This document shows positions 1 to 6,492 of a stretch of DNA of 9,538 bases, in pieces. Location of the stretch: positions 1 through 9,538 of the forward strand of contig CAILBF010000027.1 of NCBI GenBank assembly GCA_903832395.1. The letters are read 5' to 3'. Within the stretch, counting starts at the first letter, position 1. Every line of letters starts with the position of its first letter. The stretch comes from an uncultured Actinomycetes bacterium. GTDB taxonomy: Bacteria; Actinomycetota; Actinomycetes; Nanopelagicales; Nanopelagicaceae. A model generated the notes under the pieces. The model did no database searches and was not told where the DNA came from. It saw only the letters and a list, made by a program, of their open reading frames with translations. The translations under genes were made by a program, and so were the position numbers.

Positions 1-384
1 CCAACGAGGTGCACCCAGCCAAAAAATTCGCATGGCAACACCTATTGCGGCGCCTATCCAAACAACTGTTAAGAGAATTGTTCGATCATGTCCCTTGAGT
101 AGTGCCACCGCAAAAGGCGTATATGAACCCGCGATCAGTAAGTTGATGTTTGCGTGATCAAAACGGCGCCATACCTTTTTCTTTGCAGGCGACCACTGAA
201 CGCGATGATAGATAGCCGAAACACTAAAAAGTAAAATTGCAGTAATTGAATAAATGGCAACGGCGAATTTAAATGACTCTTTACTCAAGATGAATAAGAC
301 TAAAGATGCAATGATGACAACGGGAGTCGCCGCCAAGTGGAACCACCCACGAAGCTTTGGCGGTGCAACTAACTGTTGAGTCAT
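1..384 (-). CDS. Hemolysin III / PAQR-like integral membrane protein, C-terminus cut by window edge
   Basis: The minus strand reads open from an ATG at 384 to the window edge, giving the first 128 residues of a membrane protein. The frame has hydrophobic segments at about residues 16-34, 40-58, 77-96 and 102-120. Family marks are SAIYH at 56-60 followed by a Trp/Lys stretch, then RRFDHANINLLIAGSYTPF from residue 73. The spaced His and Asp-His match the conserved putative metal-binding positions of the HlyIII (YqfA/TrhA, PAQR-related) superfamily, whose members are usually about 200-230 residues with seven helices, so a little over half is present. The role of bacterial members is poorly settled; membrane-lipid or membrane-energy homeostasis has been suggested, and 'hemolysin' is a historical name. 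It is transcribed away from the DUF885 gene across a 165-bp gap. The ribosome binding site is weak, so the start is likely but not certain. Confidence 0.88.
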   Translation of the reverse strand, partial: MTQQLVAPPKLRGWFHLAATPVVIIASLVLFILSKESFKFAVAIYSITAILLFSVSAIYHRVQWSPAKKKVWRRFDHANINLLIAGSYTPFAVALLKGHDRTILLTVVWIGAAIGVAMRIFWLGAPRW

Positions 385-549
385 AGTCCAAGCCTACGAC
401 CATTTCCCGATTTCTCAACTAGATTTCCGAAATTGTCGCAGAAATTAAGACTGACAAACCATTATGCACACTTAGTTCACGAACTGGGTGCTAGTCATGT
501 TGTGCGCGTATCTATCGACAAAGAGTGCAAGGGCTGATAAGAATGTGCA

Positions 550-2199
550 ATGACACATAGATCAGAAATCTTCGAATTGATTGATATTTACATCGACCAA
601 GCAGCGGCCATGAGCCCATCGGCGTGTACCTATTTAGGTAAGGATCTAGATCAGGACAAACTCGATGATCTATCGATTGCCGGGATGGCTAAAGTGGCCG
701 AGTTGACTCGCGAGGTTTTAAAGAAGCTACAGGCGCTAACACCAATTGATGAAATTGATCGAATCGCCAAGGATGTTATGAATGAGCGTTTGAGTTCGCG
801 TTTAGAGTTACATGACTCACAAGAGGAGCATGTACTGTGGAATGTCCTGACTTCTCCTCCTTCGGATATTCGTTCAATCTTTGAATTGATGTCGAGAGAG
901 AGCGATAAGGATTTCGCTAACATCGCAGCCCGCTTACTCGCCGTCGAAAATGCACACAAGCAATGGATTAGCACAATTGCAGAGGTTGCAAAGAACGGTA
1001 AAACTACGGCTCAACGACAAGTGCTTGGCGTTATTGCGCAGTTAGAAAGTTATGCAAACGGTGGCTACAGCCAAATGTGCAAGAATTTCGATCCAGACTT
1101 TAAATATCCGGCAATTCACACCGCTGCAAAATCGGCCGAAATATCTTCGGCGCAAACCGCACAGTATTTAAAGAATGAATACCTTCCTATTGCTAATCCC
1201 AATGATGCATTTGGTGCCGAGCGATATGCAGTATGGGCGCGATATTTCACCGGTGCGAAGTTAGATTTGCGCGCCACATATGAATGGGGAATGGCCGATC
1301 TTAAGGCGATAAATGAGCGAATGTGGGCAATTGCCGAGCAGATTAAGCCCGGTGCAAAGACGCTTCGCGAAGTTGCCGATTTTCTCGATCATGACCCAAA
1401 GTATGTAATTAAAGGCGAAGGCAACGTCGTTAAGTACTTGCAGGATTTTACGGATGCGGCAATTAAACAGATGGATGGTGAATTCTTTGAAATTGATGAC
1501 CGCATTAAAATATGCGAAGCGCGATTAGCCCCTGAAGGCAGCGCATCTGCGCCTTATTACAACGGACCATCAGAGGACTTATCTCGTCCCGGAACAACAT
1601 GGATTCCAATGCTTGGTAAAGATGAAGTGAGTAGTTGGCACCTGGTATCAACGTGGTATCACGAGGCCGTACCTGGTCACCACTTACAAATTGGAACTGT
1701 AGCAATTGAAAAGGAGCGCCTATCCAGATTCCAACGCACAGCCGCGACCATTAGCGGTTATTCCGAGGGCTGGGCGTTGTATGCAGAGCGATTTATGAAT
1801 GAACTTGGCGCTTTTGACGAGCCAGGAATTGAAATGGGTTATCTATCGGCACAAGCTTTGCGCGCCGCACGCATCATTGTGGACATTGGAATGCACCTTG
1901 GCTACACCGACTTCGATGGCAACGTGTGGAACGCCGAAAGTTCGCGCAAACTACTAAATGAGCAGGCGTTACTTGATGCAGATCATTCGCGCAGTGAAAC
2001 TGATCGCTATTTAGGGTGGCCTGGACAGGCAATTTCATACAAAGTCGGCGAACGCGTGTGGATGAAATCTCGCGAGGATGCAAAGATCCGCCTAGGTGCA
2101 ACTTTTGACGTAAAGAAGTTTCATACGTATGCCTTAAAGATTGGCCCAATGGGCCTTGATAATTTCGCAGATGAAATGAAAAATTGGGACGGGAAATAG
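550..2199 (+). CDS. DUF885-family metallopeptidase-like protein
   Basis: This 549-residue protein has no signal peptide or membrane helix, so it is predicted to be cytoplasmic. The family hallmark is YHEAVPGHHLQ, with His371, Glu372, His377, His378 and Gln380. It is followed by SGYSEGWALYAE at 402-413, where Glu406 is the likely third zinc ligand. This His-Glu...His...Glu layout is typical of DUF885 proteins, which are thought to be gluzincin-like zinc peptidases or carboxypeptidases; the substrate is not known. The length fits the family (about 550-600 residues), and the C-terminal LLNEQALLDADHSRSETDRYLGWPGQ segment is also well conserved in the family. The ATG at 550 has only a weak purine stretch upstream, but the N-terminal helix looks natural from there. 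A role in recycling imported or internal peptides is inference. It appears monocistronic, with 207 bp before the rhodopsin gene. Confidence 0.85.
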   Translation: MTHRSEIFELIDIYIDQAAAMSPSACTYLGKDLDQDKLDDLSIAGMAKVAELTREVLKKLQALTPIDEIDRIAKDVMNERLSSRLELHDSQEEHVLWNVLTSPPSDIRSIFELMSRESDKDFANIAARLLAVENAHKQWISTIAEVAKNGKTTAQRQVLGVIAQLESYANGGYSQMCKNFDPDFKYPAIHTAAKSAEISSAQTAQYLKNEYLPIANPNDAFGAERYAVWARYFTGAKLDLRATYEWGMADLKAINERMWAIAEQIKPGAKTLREVADFLDHDPKYVIKGEGNVVKYLQDFTDAAIKQMDGEFFEIDDRIKICEARLAPEGSASAPYYNGPSEDLSRPGTTWIPMLGKDEVSSWHLVSTWYHEAVPGHHLQIGTVAIEKERLSRFQRTAATISGYSEGWALYAERFMNELGAFDEPGIEMGYLSAQALRAARIIVDIGMHLGYTDFDGNVWNAESSRKLLNEQALLDADHSRSETDRYLGWPGQAISYKVGERVWMKSREDAKIRLGATFDVKKFHTYALKIGPMGLDNFADEMKNWDGK

Positions 2200-2290
2200 T
2201 TATAGAGGGGATAACCCTAAATCTCTAGAACTTTCTTCAGTTTTGAAATTTCTTGTCCGGAACTATTTTCAAGATGCGTCAACTTCTCGG

Positions 2291-2318
2291 TTGGCTCACA
2301 ATTGTCTCAACCTAAGGT
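2291..2318 (+). promoter_or_regulatory. Candidate promoter for the actinorhodopsin gene
   Basis: TTGGCT at 2291-2296 and TAAGGT at 2313-2318 are separated by 16 bp. This fits the loose actinobacterial housekeeping pattern (TTGnnn and TAnnnT). It would start transcription near 2325 and leave a leader of about 80 nt that contains the hairpin just before the start codon. The call is by eye and weak; another TTG/TA pair exists near 2243-2265. Confidence 0.3.
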
Positions 2319-2353
2319 CACGCGAATTCTTCGAGCTCACTCGTGATCAACAG

Positions 2354-2385
2354 GTGATTGCCCTCAAACGAGGGCAATAAATCAC
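2354..2385 (+). promoter_or_regulatory. Hairpin in the actinorhodopsin leader, just ahead of the ribosome binding site
   Basis: ATTGCCCTC (2357-2365) and GAGGGCAAT (2370-2378) form a perfect 9-bp stem around an AAAC tetraloop. GTG (2354-2356) and CAC (2383-2385) can extend it across a 4-nt bulge. The structure ends 7 nt before the GGAG ribosome binding site (2393-2396), which is 10 nt before the ATG at 2407. No U-run follows, so it is a poor intrinsic terminator. It may instead stabilise the 5' end of the rhodopsin mRNA or tune translation. The hairpin is seen in the sequence; its function is inferred. Confidence 0.55.
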
Positions 2386-2406
2386 ACCTTACGGAGACAT
2401 CTATCA

Positions 2407-3168
2407 ATGCTTAAACTCGATAGCAATCAATGGAATTCTGTTTATAACATTTTCTCGTTCGGCTTAGTTTCAATGCTCGCAACAACCATCTACACATTGG
2501 TTTCGCAGCAGCGCGTATTAGCAAAGTACCGCAGCGCACTCGTAATGTCATCAATGGTTACTTTTATTGCTGGGTACCACTACATGCGTATCTTTAACTC
2601 ATTCAACGAAGCATCTTCAAATATGACCGTAAATATTTCAGGCGAACAAGGTTCATTTAACGAGGCCTATCGCTATGTTGACTGGCTTCTAACAGTGCCA
2701 CTTCTACTTGTTGAAGTAATCGCAGTTCTTGCTCTAGCTAAATCTGTATCTCGTTCACTAATCATGCGTCTCGTACCAGCTTCTGCTGCAATGATTGCTC
2801 TTGGTTATCCTGGAGAGATCTCAAATACTCAGAGCACGCAGATTCTTTATGGCGTTCTATCAACGATTCCATTCCTCTACATCTTGTATGTACTTTTCGT
2901 AGAGCTAACCAAGTCACTAGATAACCAGCCAGAAGGTGTTGCTGCGACGGTTAGTCGTTTGCGTCTCCTACTCGTTGCTACATGGGGCGTTTATCCGATT
3001 TCCTACATCTTAGGTATGGGTAATGGCATGGCATCTGCGCAACAGTTCGTAGGGGTTCAAGTTGGCTACACAATCGCAGACATATTGGCGAAGTGTGTAT
3101 TCGGCCTAACAATTCTCAAGATTGCCCGCATGAAGTCTGCTGCAGAAGGAATGGCGGACGTTCACTAA
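2407..3168 (+). CDS. Actinorhodopsin, light-driven outward proton pump (xanthorhodopsin-like)
   Basis: This is a 253-residue seven-helix microbial rhodopsin. Key residues by proteorhodopsin equivalence are: His58 (YHYMRIF, partner of the proton acceptor); Arg89; Asp92 as Schiff-base proton acceptor; Thr96; Glu103 as proton donor (the DTE pump motif); Asp225; and Lys229 as the retinal Schiff-base lysine (DILAKCVFG). The spectral-tuning position, eight residues after the acceptor Asp, is Leu100, which predicts green absorption. The GYPGEIS segment (133-139) and the extra loop between helices B and C (SNMTVNISGEQGSF) are typical of the xanthorhodopsin/actinorhodopsin branch, some of which bind a carotenoid antenna. 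It would pump protons out across the cytoplasmic membrane in light, supplementing respiration. The GGAG at 2393-2396 supports the start. It is bracketed by a leader hairpin and a strong terminator, so it is its own transcription unit. No retinal or carotenoid genes lie in the window. Confidence 0.97.
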   Translation: MLKLDSNQWNSVYNIFSFGLVSMLATTIYTLVSQQRVLAKYRSALVMSSMVTFIAGYHYMRIFNSFNEASSNMTVNISGEQGSFNEAYRYVDWLLTVPLLLVEVIAVLALAKSVSRSLIMRLVPASAAMIALGYPGEISNTQSTQILYGVLSTIPFLYILYVLFVELTKSLDNQPEGVAATVSRLRLLLVATWGVYPISYILGMGNGMASAQQFVGVQVGYTIADILAKCVFGLTILKIARMKSAAEGMADVH

Positions 3169-3182
3169 GTACACATCCGATT

Positions 3183-3220
3183 AGTAATGGGGTGTCGCCA
3201 GCCGACACCCCATTACTTTT
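3183..3220 (+). terminator. Strong intrinsic terminator after the actinorhodopsin gene
   Basis: A 15-bp perfect stem pairs 3183-3197 (starting AGTAATGGGG) with 3203-3217 (ending CCCCATTACT) around the five-base loop CCAGC, and ends in TTTT at 3217-3220. It begins 15 bp after the rhodopsin stop codon. This is the clearest Rho-independent terminator in the window and isolates the rhodopsin from the downstream genes. Confidence 0.92.
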
Positions 3221-3237
3221 CCTAGGCAATCTCTAGA

Positions 3238-3498
3238 ATGGAAACAATGAATAAGAACCTTATTAACAATTACCGTATGGGTGGCTATCTATTAATTGCC
3301 ATCGGTCTCATCAATCTTAGATATCAAACTGGCCATAGCAACGTCGTAGGACATAGTTTGATTGTGATCGTTCCCGGTGCTTTGCTCTTGAGCTTTACCT
3401 GGATCTCATCTCTTTCAAAAGTATTAGAGCTTCGCTTAACAAAAGTGCTGGCACTTGGCCTAGGTTTGGCATTAGTCGGGTTCGCAATTTTTAATTGA
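3238..3498 (+). CDS. Small membrane protein of unknown function
   Basis: This 86-residue protein is not recognised. It has a short basic N-terminus (MNKNLINNYR after the second Met) and about three hydrophobic segments: GGYLLIAIGLINL (15-27), GHSLIVIVPGALLLSFTWI (38-56) and TKVLALGLGLALVGFAIF (68-85). A small inner-membrane protein is therefore likely. There are no catalytic-looking motifs and no Cys. Two in-frame ATGs compete as start, at 3238 and 3247; neither has a strong ribosome binding site, although GGAAA (3239-3244 region) precedes the second at short distance. It lies just after the rhodopsin terminator and 45 bp before metY on the same strand, so it could be co-transcribed with metY. 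Being an open frame without visible homology, its reality rests on the consistent membrane pattern and its exact fit between neighbours. Confidence 0.6.
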   Translation: METMNKNLINNYRMGGYLLIAIGLINLRYQTGHSNVVGHSLIVIVPGALLLSFTWISSLSKVLELRLTKVLALGLGLALVGFAIFN

Positions 3499-3543
3499 GC
3501 GCAATGCTTGTAAATCAGGTGTAGGTAAGTAAGAGTATGGCCT

Positions 3544-4860
3544 ATGAGTAATAACAATGATTGGGCCTTTGAAACTCTCCAAATCCATGCCGGACAGACA
3601 CCAGATCCGACAACCGGTTCACGTTCACTTCCGATTTATCAGACGACTGCTTACCAGTTCCGTGACACTCAGCATGCGGCAAACCTTTTTGGAATCGCAG
3701 AGGCTGGAAATGTTTACACACGAATCAATAATCCAACTCAAGATGCCGTCGAACAACGAATTGCCGCCCTCGAAGGTGGAGTAGCTACGCTTTTGGTGGC
3801 ATCAGGAATGACCGCCACTGCCTTTGCAATCATGAACGTTGCTCAAGCCGGCGATCATGTTGTCTCTAGCTCAAATGTTTACGGCGGAACTTTCAATCTA
3901 TTTAACTACACCCTGCCCAAGTACGGCATAGAAGTAACTTTTGTAAATGACACAGGAAACATGGACGCTTGGCGCAAAGCCGTTCGCCCAAACACTAAAG
4001 CGTTTTTCGGTGAGGGAATATCAAATCCACTGGGAGCGGTCCTAGATATTGAAGCTATTGGCAAAGTTGCGCATGAAGCTGGAGTGCCTTGGATCGTAGA
4101 TAACACCATCGCTACTCCATATATTACGAAGCCTTTCGAATATGGCGCAGATATCGTCACGCACTCTGCCACCAAGTTTTTATCAGGCCACGGCAATGCA
4201 ATGGTCGGAGCGATTGTAGATTCGGGTAACTTTGATTTTGCTAAGGATCCGGAGAAATTCCCTGGCTTTAATCAACCCGATGCCAGTTATAACAACTTGG
4301 TCTATGCCCAAACCCTCGGCGTTAATGGCACATTTGGGGCGAACTTGGCCTTTATCTTCAAGGCGCGTTTACAGCTACTTCGCGATATCGGGGCATCGGT
4401 TTCACCATTTAATGCTTGGTTACTGGCACATGGTTTAGAGACGCTTAATCTGCGTATGGATCGTCACTTACAGAACGCTCAAGAGTTAGCCGAATGGTTA
4501 GAAAAACAACCTGAGGTTGCCCACGTGAGCTATGCAGGCTTGCCATCATCTCCATGGAACGCAGTTGCTAAAAAGTATGCGCCAAAAGGTGCGGGAGCAG
4601 TATTTACTTTTGAATTGAAAGGTGGGGCACCGGCGGGACGTAAATTCGTCGAGGGATTAAAACTCTTTAGCCACGTTGCCAACATTGGTGATGTTCGTTC
4701 CTTAGTAATTCACCCAGCATCGACGACTCATTCTCAGTTAAATCCGGAAGAGCAGATTAAAGCTGGAATAACACCTGGAATGGTGCGCGTGAGCATCGGT
4801 CTTGAAAACATTGAAGATATTAAGAACGATATAAAACTGGGCTTTGCCGCAGCGAAGTAG
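3544..4860 (+). CDS. metY: O-acetylhomoserine sulfhydrylase (aminocarboxypropyltransferase), PLP enzyme
   Basis: This 438-residue cytoplasmic enzyme belongs to the Cys/Met-metabolism PLP family (aspartate-aminotransferase fold). Visible family marks are: the N-terminal TLQIHAGQTPDPTTGSRSLP; YQTTAYQF (32-39); the phosphate-binding Tyr58-x-Arg60 (VYTRINNPT); ASGMTA (86-91); Tyr113 for ring stacking (NVYGG); Asp186 bonding the pyridine nitrogen (IVDNTIATP); and the Schiff-base Lys211 in THSATKFLSGHGNAM. The C-terminus has NIGDVRSLVIHPASTTHSQL with the substrate-carboxylate Arg. Length and the THSATK/NIGDVRS patterns fit MetY (O-acetylhomoserine plus sulfide to homocysteine and acetate) better than the shorter MetB/CysA gamma-synthases. 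It would assimilate sulfide for methionine synthesis. The start ATG has AAGAG 8 nt upstream. A MetZ or MetB function is a less likely alternative. No homoserine acetyltransferase is adjacent in the visible sequence. Confidence 0.93.
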   Translation: MSNNNDWAFETLQIHAGQTPDPTTGSRSLPIYQTTAYQFRDTQHAANLFGIAEAGNVYTRINNPTQDAVEQRIAALEGGVATLLVASGMTATAFAIMNVAQAGDHVVSSSNVYGGTFNLFNYTLPKYGIEVTFVNDTGNMDAWRKAVRPNTKAFFGEGISNPLGAVLDIEAIGKVAHEAGVPWIVDNTIATPYITKPFEYGADIVTHSATKFLSGHGNAMVGAIVDSGNFDFAKDPEKFPGFNQPDASYNNLVYAQTLGVNGTFGANLAFIFKARLQLLRDIGASVSPFNAWLLAHGLETLNLRMDRHLQNAQELAEWLEKQPEVAHVSYAGLPSSPWNAVAKKYAPKGAGAVFTFELKGGAPAGRKFVEGLKLFSHVANIGDVRSLVIHPASTTHSQLNPEEQIKAGITPGMVRVSIGLENIEDIKNDIKLGFAAAK

Positions 4861-4912
4861 TCGCCAGAGTTGACGCTGGCACTCACTAAGCCTGTGAACC
4901 GCATCTCATTAA

Positions 4913-4960
4913 CTAGTTTTTGCTTGAACTCGCAATCTTCGGGAGTACTCTAAAAACTAG
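4913..4960. repeat. Inverted repeat bracketing the candidate promoter of the cysteine-rich peptide / ArsP cluster
   Basis: CTAGTTTTT (4913-4921) and AAAAACTAG (4952-4960) are exact inverted copies separated by 30 bp. The candidate -35 and -10 boxes lie between them, so a dimeric repressor could bind both arms or loop across the promoter. The left arm also contains the 8-bp palindrome AACTAGTT (4911-4918). Alternatively the arms could form an AT-rich hairpin ending the metY transcript. The repeat is seen directly; the operator role is inferred. Confidence 0.5.
4924..4951 (+). promoter_or_regulatory. Candidate promoter of the cysteine-rich peptide / ArsP / thioredoxin cluster
   Basis: TTGAAC (4924-4929) and TACTCT (4946-4951) are spaced by 16 bp, and transcription would start near 4958. 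The next gene begins at 4997, leaving a leader of about 40 nt that includes an AAAAGGAG ribosome binding site. This is an eye call; the gap of 136 bp after metY makes a separate promoter here plausible. Confidence 0.4.
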
Positions 4961-4996
4961 GGATATCGGCAAGCGGTGTCTCAAAAGGAGAAGAAG

Positions 4997-5140
4997 ATGA
5001 CGGAATTAAAGATTGAGCTCATTGAAAGCGCCTGTGCATGTTCTGCCGATGGCGGCCAATGCTGCTCAAGTGACGAAGCACAATCCGAGGTTAAAGAAGC
5101 AGGTTCTTGCTGCTCTGATTCAGGGACTAGCTGCTGCTAA
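4997..5140 (+). CDS. Cysteine-rich 47-residue peptide, probable soft-metal / metalloid binder
   Basis: A 47-residue frame runs from an ATG at 4997 to a TAA at 5138-5140. The ribosome binding site AAAAGGAG (4983-4990), 6 nt before the start, is the best in the window. Eight of the 47 residues are Cys: Cys13 and Cys15 (CAC), Cys22-23, Cys38-39 and Cys46-47. The peptide ends in Cys-Cys. The first ten residues (MTELKIELIE) resemble a beta strand; the rest is rich in Ser, Asp, Glu and Gly and hydrophilic, with no signal peptide. Vicinal cysteine pairs with acidic spacers suggest binding of soft metals or trivalent arsenic, like a small metallothionein or a metallochaperone such as ArsD, but I recognise no family. 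It lies 25 bp before the ArsP-like permease on the same strand, so handing ligand to the permease is the natural inference. It could instead be a detached cysteine-rich tail of such a permease. Confidence 0.8.
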   Translation: MTELKIELIESACACSADGGQCCSSDEAQSEVKEAGSCCSDSGTSCC

Positions 5141-5165
5141 ATAGATTTTTTAAGAAGGTCAACCT

Positions 5166-6218
5166 GTGAGCATTTCAGTCAATATCGCCAAGCGTGAAAA
5201 TCGCCCCAAAGCGATTTCGCAGTTACTTGCAATTGTTTTGGTTTGGTTCGGGCTCTACTTATTCAATAACAGTTTCTGGAACTCCATTCTCTTTAGCCTT
5301 ATTGGCTTAGACAAAACGTCACGGCTTGGGGATTCAATCCACTTTTTCTTTTTCGATGCCACCAAAATAACTCTACTTTTGGTTGGAATTACTTTTGCAG
5401 TAACGATTGCCCGATCCTTTATAACAATTGAAAAGACGCGAGCACTTCTTGGCGGTAAACGCGAAGGTGTAGGAAATGTGTTGGCCGCAAGTGCCGGAAT
5501 CGTTACACCGTTTTGTTCATGCAGCGCAGTGCCTGTATTCATCGGCTTCTTGGGCTCTGGCATCCCAATAGGAGTCACGATGAGCTTCCTTATCGCAAGC
5601 CCTCTAATTAATGAAATTGCTGTTGGCCTCCTATTTACTATGTTCGGTTTCAAAATTGCGGCCCTTTATTTGCTGTCAGGGTTATTAATCGCCATTACTG
5701 CAGGGTTAGTTTTAGGACGCTTGGGAGTCGAACGCTGGGTAGAGCCATTTGTACTTGCTAACTCAATCAGCACTCAACCCGGTTTTGCTCAACCCCGCTA
5801 CACAATTTCAGAGCGAACATCCATGGGAATTGAAGAGGCAAAATCGATATTCATGAAGATCTGGCCATACCTGTTGGTAGGAATTGCGCTCGGTGCAACT
5901 ATTCATGGCTGGGTTCCTACAGAGTTCTTTACGAAATATGCGGGTTCTAATAATCCCTTCGCGGTCATCTTGGCCGTTCTTGTGGGGGTTCCACTTTATT
6001 CAAATGCCGCTGGTGTGATGCCAATAGTTCAAGCCCTATACGAAAAAGGCTTGCCTATGGGAACCCTCTTGGCTTTTATGATGTCCGTTGTTGCACTCAG
6101 TTTGCCGGAGATGATTTTGCTACGACGTGTGCTGAAGGTAAAGCTTTTGGCTACATTTATAGGCGTGGTGGCATTTGGCATTGTCTTTGTGGGCTATCTA
6201 TTCAATGCAATTCTCTAA
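5166..6218 (+). CDS. ArsP / DUF318 (PF03773-type) permease, probable metalloid or metal efflux
   Basis: This 350-residue inner-membrane protein has about eight to ten hydrophobic segments in two halves joined by a hydrophilic stretch near residues 186-230. The hallmark of the family is TPFCSCSAVPVFIGF starting at residue 114, with Cys117 and Cys119 inside the membrane, followed by SFLIASPLINEIA (140-152). The second half carries the matching PLYSNAAGVMPI (276-287) and SLPEMILLRRVL (312-323). Characterised ArsP proteins export trivalent methylarsenicals such as methylarsenite and roxarsone(III); related members (the SO_0444 type) are linked to copper/zinc export, so the exact substrate is open. 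The start is GTG at 5166, supported by AGAAGG (5153-5158) at 7 nt. It sits between the Cys-rich peptide and a CxxC thioredoxin-like protein, as a single unit. No ArsR-type regulator or ArsM is visible here. It lacks a Cys-rich tail of its own. Confidence 0.88.
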   Translation: MSISVNIAKRENRPKAISQLLAIVLVWFGLYLFNNSFWNSILFSLIGLDKTSRLGDSIHFFFFDATKITLLLVGITFAVTIARSFITIEKTRALLGGKREGVGNVLAASAGIVTPFCSCSAVPVFIGFLGSGIPIGVTMSFLIASPLINEIAVGLLFTMFGFKIAALYLLSGLLIAITAGLVLGRLGVERWVEPFVLANSISTQPGFAQPRYTISERTSMGIEEAKSIFMKIWPYLLVGIALGATIHGWVPTEFFTKYAGSNNPFAVILAVLVGVPLYSNAAGVMPIVQALYEKGLPMGTLLAFMMSVVALSLPEMILLRRVLKVKLLATFIGVVAFGIVFVGYLFNAIL

Positions 6219-6245
6219 CGTTTATGAAAAGGGGTCAGGAATCAT

Positions 6246-6491
6246 ATGGAAATTAAAATACTTGGTACAGGATGCAAGAACTGTGTGACCCTCGATCGTA
6301 TTGCCCACGAAGTAATTGCAGAGCTGGGCATTCAGGCTAATTTTGAAAAAGTCGAAGACTACGCCTCGATTGCAGCCTACGGAGTGATGTCCACCCCGGC
6401 CTTAGTAGTGGATGGAAAAGTTGTCTTATCCGGTCGAGTTCCCACGCCTCGGCATTTAAAGGAGATTTTGCTGGAAAATATTCCTGCTTAA
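6246..6491 (+). CDS. Small thioredoxin-like redox protein (redox-active disulfide protein 2 type)
   Basis: This 81-residue cytoplasmic protein has the minimal thioredoxin fold. It starts with a beta strand MEIKILGTGCKNC containing the redox pair Cys10-Lys-Asn-Cys13. The cis-proline segment STPALVVDGKVVLSGR begins at about residue 49. This matches the short archaeal/bacterial group (MTH895/TM0996-like) often encoded beside DUF318 permeases. It could reduce cysteines of the permease or the Cys-rich peptide, or bind the substrate through its own thiols; that is inference from context. AGGA (6237-6240) lies 5 nt before the ATG, 27 bp after the permease stop, so it is the last gene of the cluster. 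Its stop is separated by a single base from the stop of the opposing gene, leaving no room for a terminator between them. Confidence 0.88.
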   Translation: MEIKILGTGCKNCVTLDRIAHEVIAELGIQANFEKVEDYASIAAYGVMSTPALVVDGKVVLSGRVPTPRHLKEILLENIPA

Positions 6492-6492
6492 G

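Noticed and set aside
2203..2227. Possible terminator hairpin after the DUF885 gene (TAGAG/CTCTA with inner GGG/CCC)
   Set aside because: It needs a 5-nt bulge on one side and lacks a U-run; too weak to call.
2220..3238. AATCTCTAGAA found at 2220-2230 and again at 3229-3239, before two genes
   Set aside because: Several 11-mer repeats are expected by chance in about 9.5 kb, and the positions relative to the genes differ.
4863..4880. GCCAG/CTGGC hairpin after metY
   Set aside because: The stem is only 5 bp with an 8-nt loop and no U-run follows.
5255..5653. Long minus-strand open frame inside the permease gene
   Set aside because: It is the antisense shadow of a well-supported permease and has no family features.
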